The position numbers and the translations under genes are program-made. From Nocardioides oceani (GTDB taxonomy: Bacteria; Actinomycetota; Actinomycetes; Propionibacteriales; Nocardioidaceae): a stretch of DNA of 64,000 nt. Below are positions 35,850-46,697 of the stretch, piece by piece. The stretch is from positions 276,702 through 340,701 of the forward strand of contig NZ_JAUHJQ010000003.1 in NCBI RefSeq assembly GCF_030412965.1, read 5' to 3'. The stretch's first letter is position 1, and each line of letters begins with the position of its first letter. The notes below the pieces were generated by a model, which saw only the letters and a list, made by a program, of their open reading frames with translations, made no database searches and was not told where the DNA came from.

Positions 35850-35908
35850 GGCAGGAACGGACCGGGGCAGGACGGGACTAGGGCAGGACGGGACTAGGGC
35901 AGGACCAG
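35850..35908. repeat. 16-17 bp tandem repeat at the lipid kinase 3' end
   Basis: About four units of GGGCAGGACGGGACTA follow each other between the LuxR-type gene and the lipid kinase. The last copies overlap the kinase's final codons and supply its TAG stop (35894-35896 on the minus strand). Confidence 0.7.
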
Positions 35909-36805
35909 GGAGTACGCCGCCGGCTCGAGGCGCCACGTGCGCCGCCGCTCGGGGCCGTAGACCTCCCCGTCGGCCGAGCAGTAGAACTCCTCGCCGTCGA
36001 CGGTGACCTGGCGGCCGCGCAGGTAGATGACGTCGTCGCGCTCGTGGTGCGTGCCGCGGACCAGCGCGCCGAGGTAGCCCACCCGCTGGAACGGGCCCAC
36101 CGCGCGGGCCACCATCACGTCCATCAGCCCGTCGCGGGCATCGGCCTCGGGCGTCAGCTCGGTCCCGCCGCCGACGTTCGACCCGTTGCCGACGGCGACC
36201 ATCAGGACCGGCTCGTCGTAGTCGATCACCACCTCGCCGTCGACCTCGACGCGGAGCCGGACGTGCAACGGCTTCACGGCGGCGAGCAGCGCACCGATCG
36301 GGTAGCCGAGCTTGCCGAGGTTCACCCCGCCCACCCCGAAGCGGTGCAGCCGCTCCTTCCAGAAGTCGGCGCGGCGGCTGGCCTGGGCGCCGGCGCCGGC
36401 GTGGACGCTGTTGACGACGATCTCGCCGACCTCGTCGAGGATCAGGTCCATGCGCCGGGGGCGTCCGTGGAGCACGACCTTGGCGGCCTCCTCGATGTCG
36501 AGGGGAATGCCGTTGCCGCGGGCGAAGTCGTTGCCGGTGCCCAGCGGGAGCAGGCCGAGGACCGCCTCCGAGAGCTCCCGCCTGCGGTGCAGCGCCGCCA
36601 CGACGGCGTGCATGCTGCCGTCGCCGCCGGCGACGACGATGCGCCGCGAGCCCGCCCGGTGCAGCACGCCGTCGAGCTCGCCGGGGTCGGAGGTGCCGCA
36701 CACCTCGACCGAGGTCCGCTCGCGCAGGATCGCCAGCGCGCTCTCGAGCTGCTGCTCGTCGGAGGTGCCGGCGTCGCTGTTGGTGATCACCAGGAGGGGG
36801 TCCAT
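35894..36805 (-). CDS. diacylglycerol kinase-like lipid kinase (YegS/DagK family)
   Basis: A 303-residue lipid kinase. The nucleotide-binding parts are LLVITNSDAGT, VVAGGDGSMHAVVAAL (the GGDG motif) and LLPLGTGNDFARGNGIPLDI. A second domain has VAVGNGSNVGGGTELTPEAD ARDGLMDV, given here in two parts. The C-terminus is YLRGRQVTVDGEEFYCSADG. It would phosphorylate diacylglycerol or a related lipid at the membrane. On the minus strand TATGGT (36813-36818) ends 7 nt before the ATG, so the message is probably leaderless. Confidence 0.9.
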   Translation of the reverse strand: MDPLLVITNSDAGTSDEQQLESALAILRERTSVEVCGTSDPGELDGVLHRAGSRRIVVAGGDGSMHAVVAALHRRRELSEAVLGLLPLGTGNDFARGNGIPLDIEEAAKVVLHGRPRRMDLILDEVGEIVVNSVHAGAGAQASRRADFWKERLHRFGVGGVNLGKLGYPIGALLAAVKPLHVRLRVEVDGEVVIDYDEPVLMVAVGNGSNVGGGTELTPEADARDGLMDVMVARAVGPFQRVGYLGALVRGTHHERDDVIYLRGRQVTVDGEEFYCSADGEVYGPERRRTWRLEPAAYSLVLP

Positions 36806-36812
36806 CGCGGCG

Positions 36813-36818
36813 ACCATA
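36813..36818 (-). promoter_or_regulatory. -10 hexamer for the lipid kinase gene
   Basis: On the minus strand TATGGT ends 7 nt before the ATG at 36805. Confidence 0.5.
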
Positions 36819-36876
36819 GCGGTGCGGCGCCCTCGGCGTCCCCGCTCGCGGTCACGGCGAGCCGCGGCACCGTCGT

Positions 36877-39544
<2,668 letters not shown>

Positions 39545-39561
39545 GCCGCGGCAGCCGGACG

Positions 39562-39645
39562 TTTCATCGGCCGGCCGATGAAAGTGTCGGTGGGCCGATG
39601 AAGTTCCATCGTCCCAGCGCGAGTTCCAGCGGCCGGCCGATGAAT
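39562..39645. repeat. GGCCGGCC-centred palindromic element, copy 1
   Basis: A perfect 22 bp palindrome (arm TTTCATCGGCC, 39562-39583) is followed by GGTGGGCCGATGAA, CCATCGTCC and GTTCCAGCGGCCGGCCGATG. The same order of parts recurs at 53297-53383 in the same orientation. It fills the purD-purB gap; a third GGCCGGCC lies at 39651-39658. Confidence 0.85.
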
Positions 39646-39680
39646 CCTCCGGCCGGCCGACCCGTGGAAGAATCCGCCGC

Positions 39681-41099
39681 GTGAGCGTCCCGAACGTCCT
39701 GGCCACGCGGTACGCCGCTCCCGACCTCGCCGGCATCTGGTCGCCGGAGCACAAGGTCGTCCTCGAGAGGCAGCTGTGGATCGCCGTCCTCAAGGCCCAG
39801 CGCGACCTGGGGATCGAGGTGCCCGACGGCGTCGTCGAGGCCTACGAGGCGGTCGTGGACCAGGTCGACCTCGCCTCGATCGCCGCCCGCGAGCGCGTCA
39901 CCCGCCACGACGTGAAGGCGCGGATCGAGGAGTTCTGCGCACTGGCCGGCCACGAGCACGTGCACAAGGGCATGACCTCCCGCGACCTGACCGAGAACGT
40001 CGAGCAGCTCCAGGTTCGCCAGTCGCTGGCGATCGTCCGCGACCGCGCCGTCGCGACGCTGGCACGTCTGGGCCGCCTCGCCTCCGAGCACCAGGTGACC
40101 GTGATGGCCGGTCGCAGCCACAACGTGGCGGCGCAGGCGACCACGCTCGGCAAGCGGTTCGCGACGGTGGCCGACGAGATGCTGGTGGCGCTGGACCGCG
40201 TCGAGGACCTGCTCGGGCGCTACCCGCTGCGCGGCATCAAGGGACCCATGGGCACCGCCCAGGACATGCTCGACCTGCTCGACGGCGACGAGTCGCGGCT
40301 GGCCGAGCTCGAGCAGCGCGTCGCGAGCCACCTGGGCTTCGACCGGGTGCTCACCAGCGTCGGCCAGGTCTACCCGCGCTCGCTCGACTTCGACGTGCTC
40401 TCCGCGCTCGTCCAGCTCGTCGCCGGTCCGTCCAACCTCGCCACGACCATCCGCCTGATGGCCGGCAACGAGCTGGTGACCGAGGGGTTCAAGGAGGGCC
40501 AGGTGGGGTCCTCGGCGATGCCGCACAAGATGAACAGCCGCTCCTGCGAGCGCGTCAACGGCCTGGCCGTCGTCACCCGCGGCTACCTCTCGATGATCGG
40601 GGAGCTCGCCGGCGACCAGTGGAACGAGGGCGACGTCTCCGACTCCGTCGTCCGCCGCGTCGCGCTGCCGGACGCGTTCTTCGCCGTCGACGGCCTCTTC
40701 CAGACCTTCCTCACCGTCCTCGACGAGTTCGGCGCGTTCCCGGCGGTCGTGCAGCGCGAGCTCGACCGCTACCTCCCGTTCCTCGCCACCACGAAGGTGC
40801 TCATGGCGGCGGTCCGCAACGGCGTCGGCCGCGAGGCCGCGCACGAGGCGATCAAGGAGGCGGCCGTCGGCACCGCGCTCGACATGCGGCGTGGCCAGGC
40901 CGAGAACGACGTCTTCGCCCGGCTCGCCGCAGACCCCCGGCTCTCGCTATCGGCGGACCAGCTGACCTCGCTCGTCGCCGAGCCGATCACCTTCACCGGC
41001 GCCGCGGTCGCCCAGGTCCAGGAGGTCGTACGCCGGGTGGCGGCCGTGACCGATCGCCACCCCGGCGCCGCGGCGTACGCCCCCGGCGCGATCCTCTAG
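39681..41099 (+). CDS. purB: adenylosuccinate lyase
   Basis: A 472-residue member of the fumarase/aspartase superfamily that acts twice in purine synthesis, splitting SAICAR and adenylosuccinate. Family signatures are HEHVHKGMTSRDLTENVEQL (catalytic His and Ser region), AGRSHNVAAQATTLGKRFAT (catalytic His), the flexible signature loop GSSAMPHKMNSRSCERVNGL and LPDAFFAVDGLFQTF. The GTG at 39681 gives MSVPNVLATRYA. AGAATC-like sequence upstream is a weak promoter candidate. It stands alone between the palindromic element and palindrome C. Confidence 0.96.
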   Translation: MSVPNVLATRYAAPDLAGIWSPEHKVVLERQLWIAVLKAQRDLGIEVPDGVVEAYEAVVDQVDLASIAARERVTRHDVKARIEEFCALAGHEHVHKGMTSRDLTENVEQLQVRQSLAIVRDRAVATLARLGRLASEHQVTVMAGRSHNVAAQATTLGKRFATVADEMLVALDRVEDLLGRYPLRGIKGPMGTAQDMLDLLDGDESRLAELEQRVASHLGFDRVLTSVGQVYPRSLDFDVLSALVQLVAGPSNLATTIRLMAGNELVTEGFKEGQVGSSAMPHKMNSRSCERVNGLAVVTRGYLSMIGELAGDQWNEGDVSDSVVRRVALPDAFFAVDGLFQTFLTVLDEFGAFPAVVQRELDRYLPFLATTKVLMAAVRNGVGREAAHEAIKEAAVGTALDMRRGQAENDVFARLAADPRLSLSADQLTSLVAEPITFTGAAVAQVQEVVRRVAAVTDRHPGAAAYAPGAIL

Positions 41100-41160
41100 G
41101 CCGGCCGGTCCGGTGCGTCGGCGGGCCGGGGTGTGCCGATCCGCGGGCCAGCCGGCCCCG

Positions 41161-41230
41161 TGTCCAGCGACCGTACGGCCGCTCCACACGCGTCAGAACG
41201 CGTGTGAAGCGACCACAGGGTCGCTGGACA
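41161..41230. repeat. dispersed palindrome, copy C (70 bp)
   Basis: Perfect 12 bp ends TGTCCAGCGACC and GGTCGCTGGACA, and inner CGCTCCACACGCG / CGCGTGTGAAGCG (one mismatch) around a 6 nt loop (TCAGAA at 41194-41199). This is the most complete of the four copies. It lies between purB and the sigma factor gene. Confidence 0.92.
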
Positions 41231-41303
41231 TGCCGCCGCAGGCGGGGGTCGCCCGGGCCCACCGGCCTGCAACGACCCGGGCGGTGCCGGACATGAGCGA
41301 GGC

Positions 41304-41918
41304 ATGAGCCCAGGCAGCGGCGCACGCGACGGCCCGCGCGAGGACGAGTTCCGCCGGTTGTACGCCGCCCACTTCGACGCCGTCCTCGGCTTCGCGCTGC
41401 GCCGCGTCGACCGGCCCGAGGACGCCGCCGACATCACCGCCGACACCTTCCTGGTGGCCTGGCGGCGGCTCGCGCACGTGCCGGCGGAGCCCGAGGCGCG
41501 GCCCTGGTTGTACGGCGTCGCCCGCCGCGTGCTGGCCAACCAGCGGCGCGGCGAGGGGCGGCGCAGTGCGCTCGGCGACCGGCTGCGCCGCGAGCTGGCC
41601 ACCGTGGCGCCCGACCCGAGCGCCGACGTCGTGCAGCGGGCGGACGTGACCGCGGCGATGCGGCGGCTCAGCGGTCGCGACCAGGAGGTCCTGGAGCTGC
41701 ACCTGTGGGAGGGGCTCGAGCCGCGGGAGATCGCGGAGGTCCTGGGCCTCTCCACGGTCGTCGTGCGACCGCGGCTGTCGCGAGCGCGCGCACGCCTGCG
41801 GGCGCTGCTGCCCGACGGGCCGGAGCCGCCCGGCAACGGGCCGGAGCCGCCCCGCAACGGTCCGGCGACGGCCGGACATCTCCCCAGCACACCCCAGCTC
41901 ACCCGGAAGGAGCGGTAG
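41304..41918 (+). CDS. ECF-type RNA polymerase sigma factor
   Basis: A 204-residue sigma factor with only regions 2 and 4. Region 2 covers about residues 15-80: EFRRLYAAHFDAVLGFALRR, PEDAADITADTFLVAWRRLA, PWLYGVARRVLANQRRG. Region 4 covers about 110-165: AMRRLSGRDQEVLELHLWEG then LEPREIAEVLGLSTVVVRPR. The last 35 residues are a Pro/Gly-rich tail. Its target promoters are unknown. The next gene starts on the base after its stop codon (TAGATG) and encodes a membrane protein in the place where anti-sigma factors usually lie. Confidence 0.88.
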   Translation: MSPGSGARDGPREDEFRRLYAAHFDAVLGFALRRVDRPEDAADITADTFLVAWRRLAHVPAEPEARPWLYGVARRVLANQRRGEGRRSALGDRLRRELATVAPDPSADVVQRADVTAAMRRLSGRDQEVLELHLWEGLEPREIAEVLGLSTVVVRPRLSRARARLRALLPDGPEPPGNGPEPPRNGPATAGHLPSTPQLTRKER

Positions 41919-42995
41919 ATGGACCCCACGATCAGCGACGACGCGGTCGGCCGGCTGCCGATCGCGTCCGGGCGGGCCGAGCTCCTGGAGGAGATCATGA
42001 GCACTCCCGTCACCGACCGCCCGACCGCGCCGGCGGCCACCCCGCGCGGCCGCACCACCTGGCTGGTCCCGCTCGCCGCGGCCGCCGCCGTCGCGGCGGT
42101 CGCCACCGGCCCGCTGTGGTGGCCCTCCGGGGACGGCTCGACGCCCGGGCCGGGCGACGGCCCCGCGGCGCAGGGCTCGCCGACGGCAGGGTCCGGGTCG
42201 GGGTCGGAGCCGCAGGCACCGGCCGACGACGCGACGTACCGCGCGGTGCTGGACATGCCGGGCTGGACCGTCACCCACGTCTACGAGGAGGCCGGGGGCA
42301 ACGGCGGCGAGATCTCCTACGAGCGCGGCGAGGCCCTGCTCGAGGTCACCTGGCGGCCGGGGTCGCTCCACGACGACTACGTCGAGGACCGCCGGCACAT
42401 CGTGGACCCGCCGGCGGACGGGGCACCGCTGCAGGTCCTGGGGCTCACCGCGCAGCGGTGGTCCTACAGCGCCGACGACCACACCGTCATCCGCCCGGTC
42501 GAGGACGGGTTCACGCTGGAGGTCCGCGGCAGCGGGATGCCGTTGAGCGGCTTCGAGGACCTGCTCGACGACCTGCGCCTGGTCGACGAGGCCGGCTTGG
42601 AGAATGCCCTCCCGGACACGTTCGTCACCACGAGCGAGCGCGACGCGGTGGTCGAGGAGATGCTCGACGGCATCGCCGCGGCGAGCGGCCAGGAGCGGGT
42701 GGCCGGTGAGGAGCGGCCGGCGATCACCTCCGAGCAGGCCGACCGCTACCACCTCGGAGCGGAGGTCGCCGGACAGGTGGCCTGCGCCTGGATCGAGGAG
42801 TTCCGTGCGGCCCGGCAGGCCGGGGACGAGGAGCGCGCGCAGGAGGCGGTCGACGTGCTGGCCAGCTCCCGGCAGTGGCCGGTGCTGCGCGAGATGGACG
42901 CGCGCGGCGACTACCCCGAGGCGATCTGGGACTACGCCGACGAGGTCGCGCGCGGCGAGGTGCCCGAGGGGTTCCGGGGCGGCCTCGGCTGCTGA
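41919..42995 (+). CDS. single-pass membrane protein, possible anti-sigma partner
   Basis: A 358-residue protein. The N-terminal 45 residues would be cytoplasmic (GRAELLEEIMSTPVTDRP), one hydrophobic helix follows at about 48-66 (WLVPLAAAAAVAAVATGPLW), then a Gly/Ser/Pro-rich linker and an extracytoplasmic domain from about 100 onward. I see no zinc anti-sigma motif (HxxxCxxC) and no recognisable fold. The set-up resembles the sigma-linked CU044_5270-type proteins of actinomycetes, which I recall only by name. It sits directly behind the sigma gene and ends before a strong hairpin. Confidence 0.65.
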   Translation: MDPTISDDAVGRLPIASGRAELLEEIMSTPVTDRPTAPAATPRGRTTWLVPLAAAAAVAAVATGPLWWPSGDGSTPGPGDGPAAQGSPTAGSGSGSEPQAPADDATYRAVLDMPGWTVTHVYEEAGGNGGEISYERGEALLEVTWRPGSLHDDYVEDRRHIVDPPADGAPLQVLGLTAQRWSYSADDHTVIRPVEDGFTLEVRGSGMPLSGFEDLLDDLRLVDEAGLENALPDTFVTTSERDAVVEEMLDGIAAASGQERVAGEERPAITSEQADRYHLGAEVAGQVACAWIEEFRAARQAGDEERAQEAVDVLASSRQWPVLREMDARGDYPEAIWDYADEVARGEVPEGFRGGLGC

Positions 42996-43015
42996 GCCGA
43001 TCGGCGCAGGACGCG

Positions 43016-43051
43016 CGAGGGCCCGGACACCGAGCGGTGTCCGGGCCCTCG
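43016..43051. terminator. bidirectional terminator hairpin
   Basis: A perfect 16 bp stem (CGAGGGCCCGGACACC against GGTGTCCGGGCCCTCG) with a 4 nt GAGC loop. It lies between the converging membrane protein and hsp20 genes, 16-21 bp from each stop. There is no T-run, as is common for actinobacterial terminators. Confidence 0.85.
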
Positions 43052-43066
43052 TGGGTGTGCCGGCGC

Positions 43067-43498
43067 TCAGCCCTCGATCGCGGCCGGCTGGGCCTCGGGG
43101 GAGGTGGAGCCGATCTCGATCTTGCGCGGCTTGGCCTTCTCGGCGACCGGCACGACCAGCCGCAGCACGCCGGCGTCGTACGACGCCTCGATGCGGTCGA
43201 GGTCGAGGTTGTCGCCCAGGACGAGCTGGCGGCTGAACGAGCCGCGGGTGCGCTCGCTGGCGAGCATCTGCCAGTCGCCGTTGTTCGCCACCCGCTCGGC
43301 GCGGACGGTCAGCACGTTCCGCTCGACGTCGAGGTCGATGCTCTCGCGGGCGACGCCCGGGAGGTCGAACTCGATGACGAACCGGTCGCCCTCGCGCCAG
43401 GCGTCCATCGGCATGACGGCCGGGCGGTTGGTCGTCCCCAGCAGCTGCTGGGTCAGGCGGTCGAAGTCGCGGAACGGGTCGGTGGTGCGCAGCAACAT
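43067..43498 (-). CDS. small heat shock protein Hsp20
   Basis: A 143-residue small heat shock protein that holds unfolded proteins for refolding by DnaK and ClpB. The alpha-crystallin domain runs about 30-125: [56 protein letters not shown] and the A-x-x-x-GVL-type motif [20 protein letters not shown]. It starts [20 protein letters not shown] as many actinobacterial Hsp20s do. AGGAGGAG lies upstream of the ATG. It is divergent from a MerR/HspR-like gene and has a clear promoter with an operator at the expected transcription start. Confidence 0.93.
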   Translation of the reverse strand: MLLRTTDPFRDFDRLTQQLLGTTNRPAVMPMDAWREGDRFVIEFDLPGVARESIDLDVERNVLTVRAERVANNGDWQMLASERTRGSFSRQLVLGDNLDLDRIEASYDAGVLRLVVPVAEKAKPRKIEIGSTSPEAQPAAIEG

Positions 43499-43551
43499 GG
43501 GGGTCTCCTCCTGCTCTGGGATGTCGCGACGGGCCTGCGTGAGTCCGTCGT

Positions 43552-43604
43552 ACCTGTATCAACGGCTACAGGTTTCTTATATTCCACGTTTGCGGCAGGA
43601 TCAA
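43552..43604 (-). promoter_or_regulatory. hsp20 promoter with inverted-repeat operator
   Basis: Read on the minus strand, TTGATC (43599-43604) and TATAAG (43576-43581) are spaced by 17 bp, a good -35/-10 pair. Immediately downstream ACCTGTA (43552-43558), 8 nt and TACAGGT (43567-43573) form a perfect inverted repeat over the likely start site. It is not a HAIR site. Confidence 0.8.
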
Positions 43605-43608
43605 GTCC

Positions 43609-43932
43609 GTGAGTCGCGGAGGAGCAGAGCACCGGCGCGGGGTCTTCGCGATCTCGGTCGCGGCCGAGATGGTCTCGATGCAGATCCAGAACCTTCGGGT
43701 CTACGAGCGCCGCGGGCTGGTCGACCCCGACCGCACGGCCGGGGGCACCCGTCTCTACAGCCGGGCCGACATCGACCGGCTGCACCGCATCCGCGACCTG
43801 CTCGCCGAGGGCCTCAACCTGGCCGGCATCGCCCGGGTGCTCGCGCTGGAGGAGGAGGTACGCCGCCTGCGCGACGCCAACGCGCGGCTGCGCGCGTCCG
43901 CCCCGGAACAACGCGCGCCGCGGGACGGTTGA
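43609..43932 (+). CDS. HspR-like MerR-family regulator
   Basis: A 107-residue MerR protein similar in layout to HspR: VFAISVAAEMVSMQIQNLRV, YERRGLVDPDRTAGGTRLYS, RADIDRLHRIRDLLAEGLNL, then a short coiled coil (LALEEEVRRLRDANARLR). It is shorter than the HspR at 10067. It is divergent from hsp20, and the palindrome in the spacer is the likely binding site, so it probably represses hsp20 and perhaps itself. The GTG at 43609 is used. The thioredoxin-like gene follows 7 nt downstream. Confidence 0.85.
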   Translation: MSRGGAEHRRGVFAISVAAEMVSMQIQNLRVYERRGLVDPDRTAGGTRLYSRADIDRLHRIRDLLAEGLNLAGIARVLALEEEVRRLRDANARLRASAPEQRAPRDG

Positions 43933-43939
43933 GCCGGCC

Positions 43940-44395
43940 GTGACCACCGGACTGTGGGTGCTCCTCGGCGCCGTGCTCCTGACCCTTGCCGTCGGCGGCT
44001 GGCGGACGGCGGTCGACGGACGGTTCGGGCGAGGGAGGACGAGGGTGCAGCAGGGGAGCGGGGACGCGGCGACGGTGCCGACCACGTGGTCGCAGGTCGC
44101 CGACGCGCTGCCCGGCGTCGTACCGGGGGACCGGGCGACGCTGCTGCAGTTCTCGACGGCGTTCTGCGCGCCGTGCCGGGCGACCCGCCGCACGCTGGCG
44201 GAGGTCGCCGAGCTGGTGCCCGGCGTGGTCCACGTCGAGGTCGACGCCGAGCAGCACCTCGACGTGGTGCGCCGGCTCGACGTGCTGCGGACCCCGACCA
44301 CGCTGGTGCTCGACGCGTCGGGCCGCGAGGTCAGCCGCGCCGCCGGTGCCCCGCGCAAGGAGCAGGTGCTCGGCGCGCTCGCCGAGATCGTCTGA
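43940..44395 (+). CDS. membrane-anchored thioredoxin-like protein
   Basis: A 151-residue protein with one N-terminal membrane helix (residues 4-22) and a thioredoxin domain from about 50. The active site is CAPC (C76 and C79) in FSTAFCAPCRATRRTLAEVA, and the cis-Pro loop is LRTPTTLVLD. Orientation by charge is uncertain: the basic stretch after the helix (GRFGRGRTR) suggests the domain stays in the cytoplasm. It follows the HspR-like gene by 7 nt, so redox repair may be co-expressed with that regulator. Confidence 0.85.
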   Translation: MTTGLWVLLGAVLLTLAVGGWRTAVDGRFGRGRTRVQQGSGDAATVPTTWSQVADALPGVVPGDRATLLQFSTAFCAPCRATRRTLAEVAELVPGVVHVEVDAEQHLDVVRRLDVLRTPTTLVLDASGREVSRAAGAPRKEQVLGALAEIV

Positions 44396-44440
44396 GCCGG
44401 ATCGGGTCCTCGGCGGCCGCTCGTCCCGGCGCGGCGCCCC

Positions 44441-44510
44441 TCTCCAGCGGCACTGCTGCCTCTCCACACGCGGCAGGACGCGTGTGGAGCGGCAACAGCG
44501 TCGCTCCAGA
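44441..44510. repeat. dispersed palindrome, copy D (70 bp)
   Basis: Inner arms CTCCACACGCG (44462-44472) and CGCGTGTGGAG (44479-44489) are perfect around GCAGGA. The outer ends TCTCCAGCG and CGCTCCAGA pair with two mismatches. It lies between converging thioredoxin-like and AhpD-like genes. Confidence 0.88.
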
Positions 44511-44549
44511 GGCCGCCCGGCAGCCACCCGTCCGCCGGCCCGGCCGGCC

Positions 44550-45155
44550 TCACGAACCGGCCGGATCCTCGATCGGCCGGCCCCAGGTGACGGCGTCGAG
44601 CACCTCGGGCGGGGCGGCGTCGCGCAGGCCGGCGCCCGGCCGGGCGCCCAGCGCGCCGTTGACGGTCGAGAAGGCGAGCCGGGTGGCGACGTACACGGTC
44701 GCGGCGACGATCTCGGCGTCGCCGAGCCCCACGTCCCGCAGGCGCTCGACGTCCTCGGGCGTGGTGCCGCCCGGGTCGCGGGCGACGGCGCGGGCCCAGG
44801 CCGCGAGGGCGCGCTCCCGCTCGTCGAGCCCCTCGTCGGTGCCGGTGAGCACCGCGACCGGCACGGCCGGGTCGCCCGCCTCGTCGGCGAGCCGGCCGCC
44901 CCAGGCGATCGAGCAGTAGCCGTCGCCCATCGTGCTGGCCAGCGCGGTGACGAGCACGCCGCGGTCGCGCATGGAGAGGCCGGCCGCGTCGGCGGCGGAG
45001 GTGACCAGGGTGACGTAGGCGCGGTGGACGTCGGGCTGGTGCGCCCACACGCGCGTGAGGTTCATGACGAAGCCGTGCTCGGCCCGGTCGGCGTCGAGGA
45101 GTGCAGCGACGGCCGGGTACGGCTCGGGGTCGCGGACGAAGTTCTCGGAGGCCAT
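44550..45155 (-). CDS. AhpD/carboxymuconolactone decarboxylase-like protein
   Basis: A 201-residue all-helical protein of the AhpD-like fold: HGFVMNLTRVWAHQPDVHRA, LSMRDRGVLVTALASTMGDG, then YCSIAWGGRLADEAGD, and LGDAEIVAATVYVATRLAF. In catalytic AhpD proteins this position reads CxxCxxxH. Here only the first Cys remains (YCSIAWGG), so peroxidase-coupled thiol chemistry is unlikely. It may act as a carboxymuconolactone decarboxylase-like or redox-sensing protein. It lies 13 bp downstream of the MFS gene on the same strand, so the two are probably co-transcribed. Confidence 0.8.
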   Translation of the reverse strand: MASENFVRDPEPYPAVAALLDADRAEHGFVMNLTRVWAHQPDVHRAYVTLVTSAADAAGLSMRDRGVLVTALASTMGDGYCSIAWGGRLADEAGDPAVPVAVLTGTDEGLDERERALAAWARAVARDPGGTTPEDVERLRDVGLGDAEIVAATVYVATRLAFSTVNGALGARPGAGLRDAAPPEVLDAVTWGRPIEDPAGS

Positions 45156-45168
45156 GACCCATCACACC

Positions 45169-46626
45169 TCATTCGTGGCGACGCGACCAGACCGCAGCGG
45201 CCAGCGCCGTCGACAGCACGACCAGCGAGGCGATCAAGGCGGCCCGCAGGGCGCCCTCGCCACCGAACGGGCCCATCGCGACGCCGTACGTCGTCATGAG
45301 CAGCGCGGCCCCCAGCGAGGAGCCGATCCGCTGGCCGGTCTGCAGCGCGGCCCCGGCGGCGCCGCCCATCCGCGGCGGCACCTCGGCGAGCGTCAGGGTG
45401 AAGTTCGGCGAGATGACCCCGCCGCCGCCGAGGCCGGCCAGCAGCAGGCAGGGCACCAGCGCCATCCAGATCGCGCCGTCGTCGAAGCCGGGCGCCAGCC
45501 ACGCGGCCAGCGCGGTGCCGCTCATCATCGTCACCAGCGCGACGACGGTCAGCGTGCGGCCGGCGCGGGAGACGAGCCGCCCGGAGAGCGGCGCGGTGAT
45601 CGCGGCGCCGACGGCGAAGGGCGTGGTCAGCAGGCCCGCCATGAGCGGGGAGAGCCCCAGCTCGCCCTGCAGGTGGACCGAGAGCACCAGGAAGATGCCG
45701 GTGAAGCCGGTGAAGTACAGCGTGCCGATCGCCATGCCGGTGCTGTAGCCGGGCAGCGTGCGCAGCAGGCCGACGTCGAGCAGCGGCGGGCGGCCGAGGC
45801 GGCCCAGCCGCGCCTCCCACCGCACGAAGCCCCAGCCGAACGCCGGAGCCCCCAGCAGCAGCGCCAGCGGCAGCAGCGCCCCGCCCTCGAGGCTGACGAG
45901 CGGGAACAGCACGCACAGCACAGCCCCGCCGAGCAGCAGCGCGCCCGGCACGTCGATCCACGTGCCGCTGTCGTCCTGACGGTCGGGGCCCGGGACGATC
46001 ACCGCGATCGCGACCAGGGCAGCCAGCCCGATGGGGACGTTGACGAGGAAGAGCCAGCGCCACCCCTGCTCCTCCCCGGCCAGCGCGATGATCGCGCCGC
46101 CGAGGACCGGCCCGAGGGCCGAGGAGAGGGAGACGGTGAAGCCGAAGGCACCGAAGGCGCGCCCGCGCTCGGGGCCGCGGAAGAGCTGCTGGATCAGCCC
46201 GGAGTTCTGCGGGGTGAGCAGGCCGGCGGTCGCGCCCTGGGCGAGCCGGGCGGCGATGACGGTCTCCACGTTGGGCGCGAGGCCGACCGCCGCGCTGGAG
46301 ACGATGAAGCCGGTCAGGCCGATCAGCATGAGCCTGCGCCGGCCGTAGGCGTCGCCGAGGCGGCCGCCGGCCACCAGGGTCAGGCCGAACGCGAGGGCGT
46401 ACCCGGAGACGACCCACTGGATCGTCCCCGTCGACGTGTCGAGTCCCTCCTGCATCGAGGGGATCGCGACGTTGACGATCGTGACGTCGAGCAGCGACAT
46501 GAAGCCGACCACCAGGGTCACGCCGAGGATCCGCCAGCGCCGGGGGTCGGGGGTGTGCTGCTCCTGGCCCTCCGCCACCTCCCGGGTGTCGACGCCCTCC
46601 TCGCTCACCGGCACCCGTTGCCCCAT
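45169..46626 (-). CDS. MFS drug/proton antiporter, DHA2 type (second copy)
   Basis: A 485-residue transporter with about 14 helices. Helix 1 has LLDVTIVNVAIPSMQEGL, loop 2-3 has GGRLGDAYGRRRLML (motif A), and helix 5 has SLSSALGPVLGGAIIALAG (motif C of antiporters). It differs clearly from the DHA2 protein at 28740. A soluble N-terminal tail (about 30 residues) precedes helix 1; a GTG at codon 5 is an alternative start. The substrate is unknown. The AhpD-like gene follows. Confidence 0.9.
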   Translation of the reverse strand: MGQRVPVSEEGVDTREVAEGQEQHTPDPRRWRILGVTLVVGFMSLLDVTIVNVAIPSMQEGLDTSTGTIQWVVSGYALAFGLTLVAGGRLGDAYGRRRLMLIGLTGFIVSSAAVGLAPNVETVIAARLAQGATAGLLTPQNSGLIQQLFRGPERGRAFGAFGFTVSLSSALGPVLGGAIIALAGEEQGWRWLFLVNVPIGLAALVAIAVIVPGPDRQDDSGTWIDVPGALLLGGAVLCVLFPLVSLEGGALLPLALLLGAPAFGWGFVRWEARLGRLGRPPLLDVGLLRTLPGYSTGMAIGTLYFTGFTGIFLVLSVHLQGELGLSPLMAGLLTTPFAVGAAITAPLSGRLVSRAGRTLTVVALVTMMSGTALAAWLAPGFDDGAIWMALVPCLLLAGLGGGGVISPNFTLTLAEVPPRMGGAAGAALQTGQRIGSSLGAALLMTTYGVAMGPFGGEGALRAALIASLVVLSTALAAAVWSRRHE

Positions 46627-46697
46627 CCGGGTCGCCGCCAGTCACGTGCCGGGTGGCCGGTTTGCGGCGGGCGCCGGCGTACGTCGAGCATGCGGCC

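Noticed and set aside
43499..43608. HAIR or CIRCE element upstream of hsp20.
   Set aside because: Neither TTGAGT-N7-ACTCAA nor TTAGCACTC-N9-GAGTGCTAA is present; the inverted repeat there is a different sequence.
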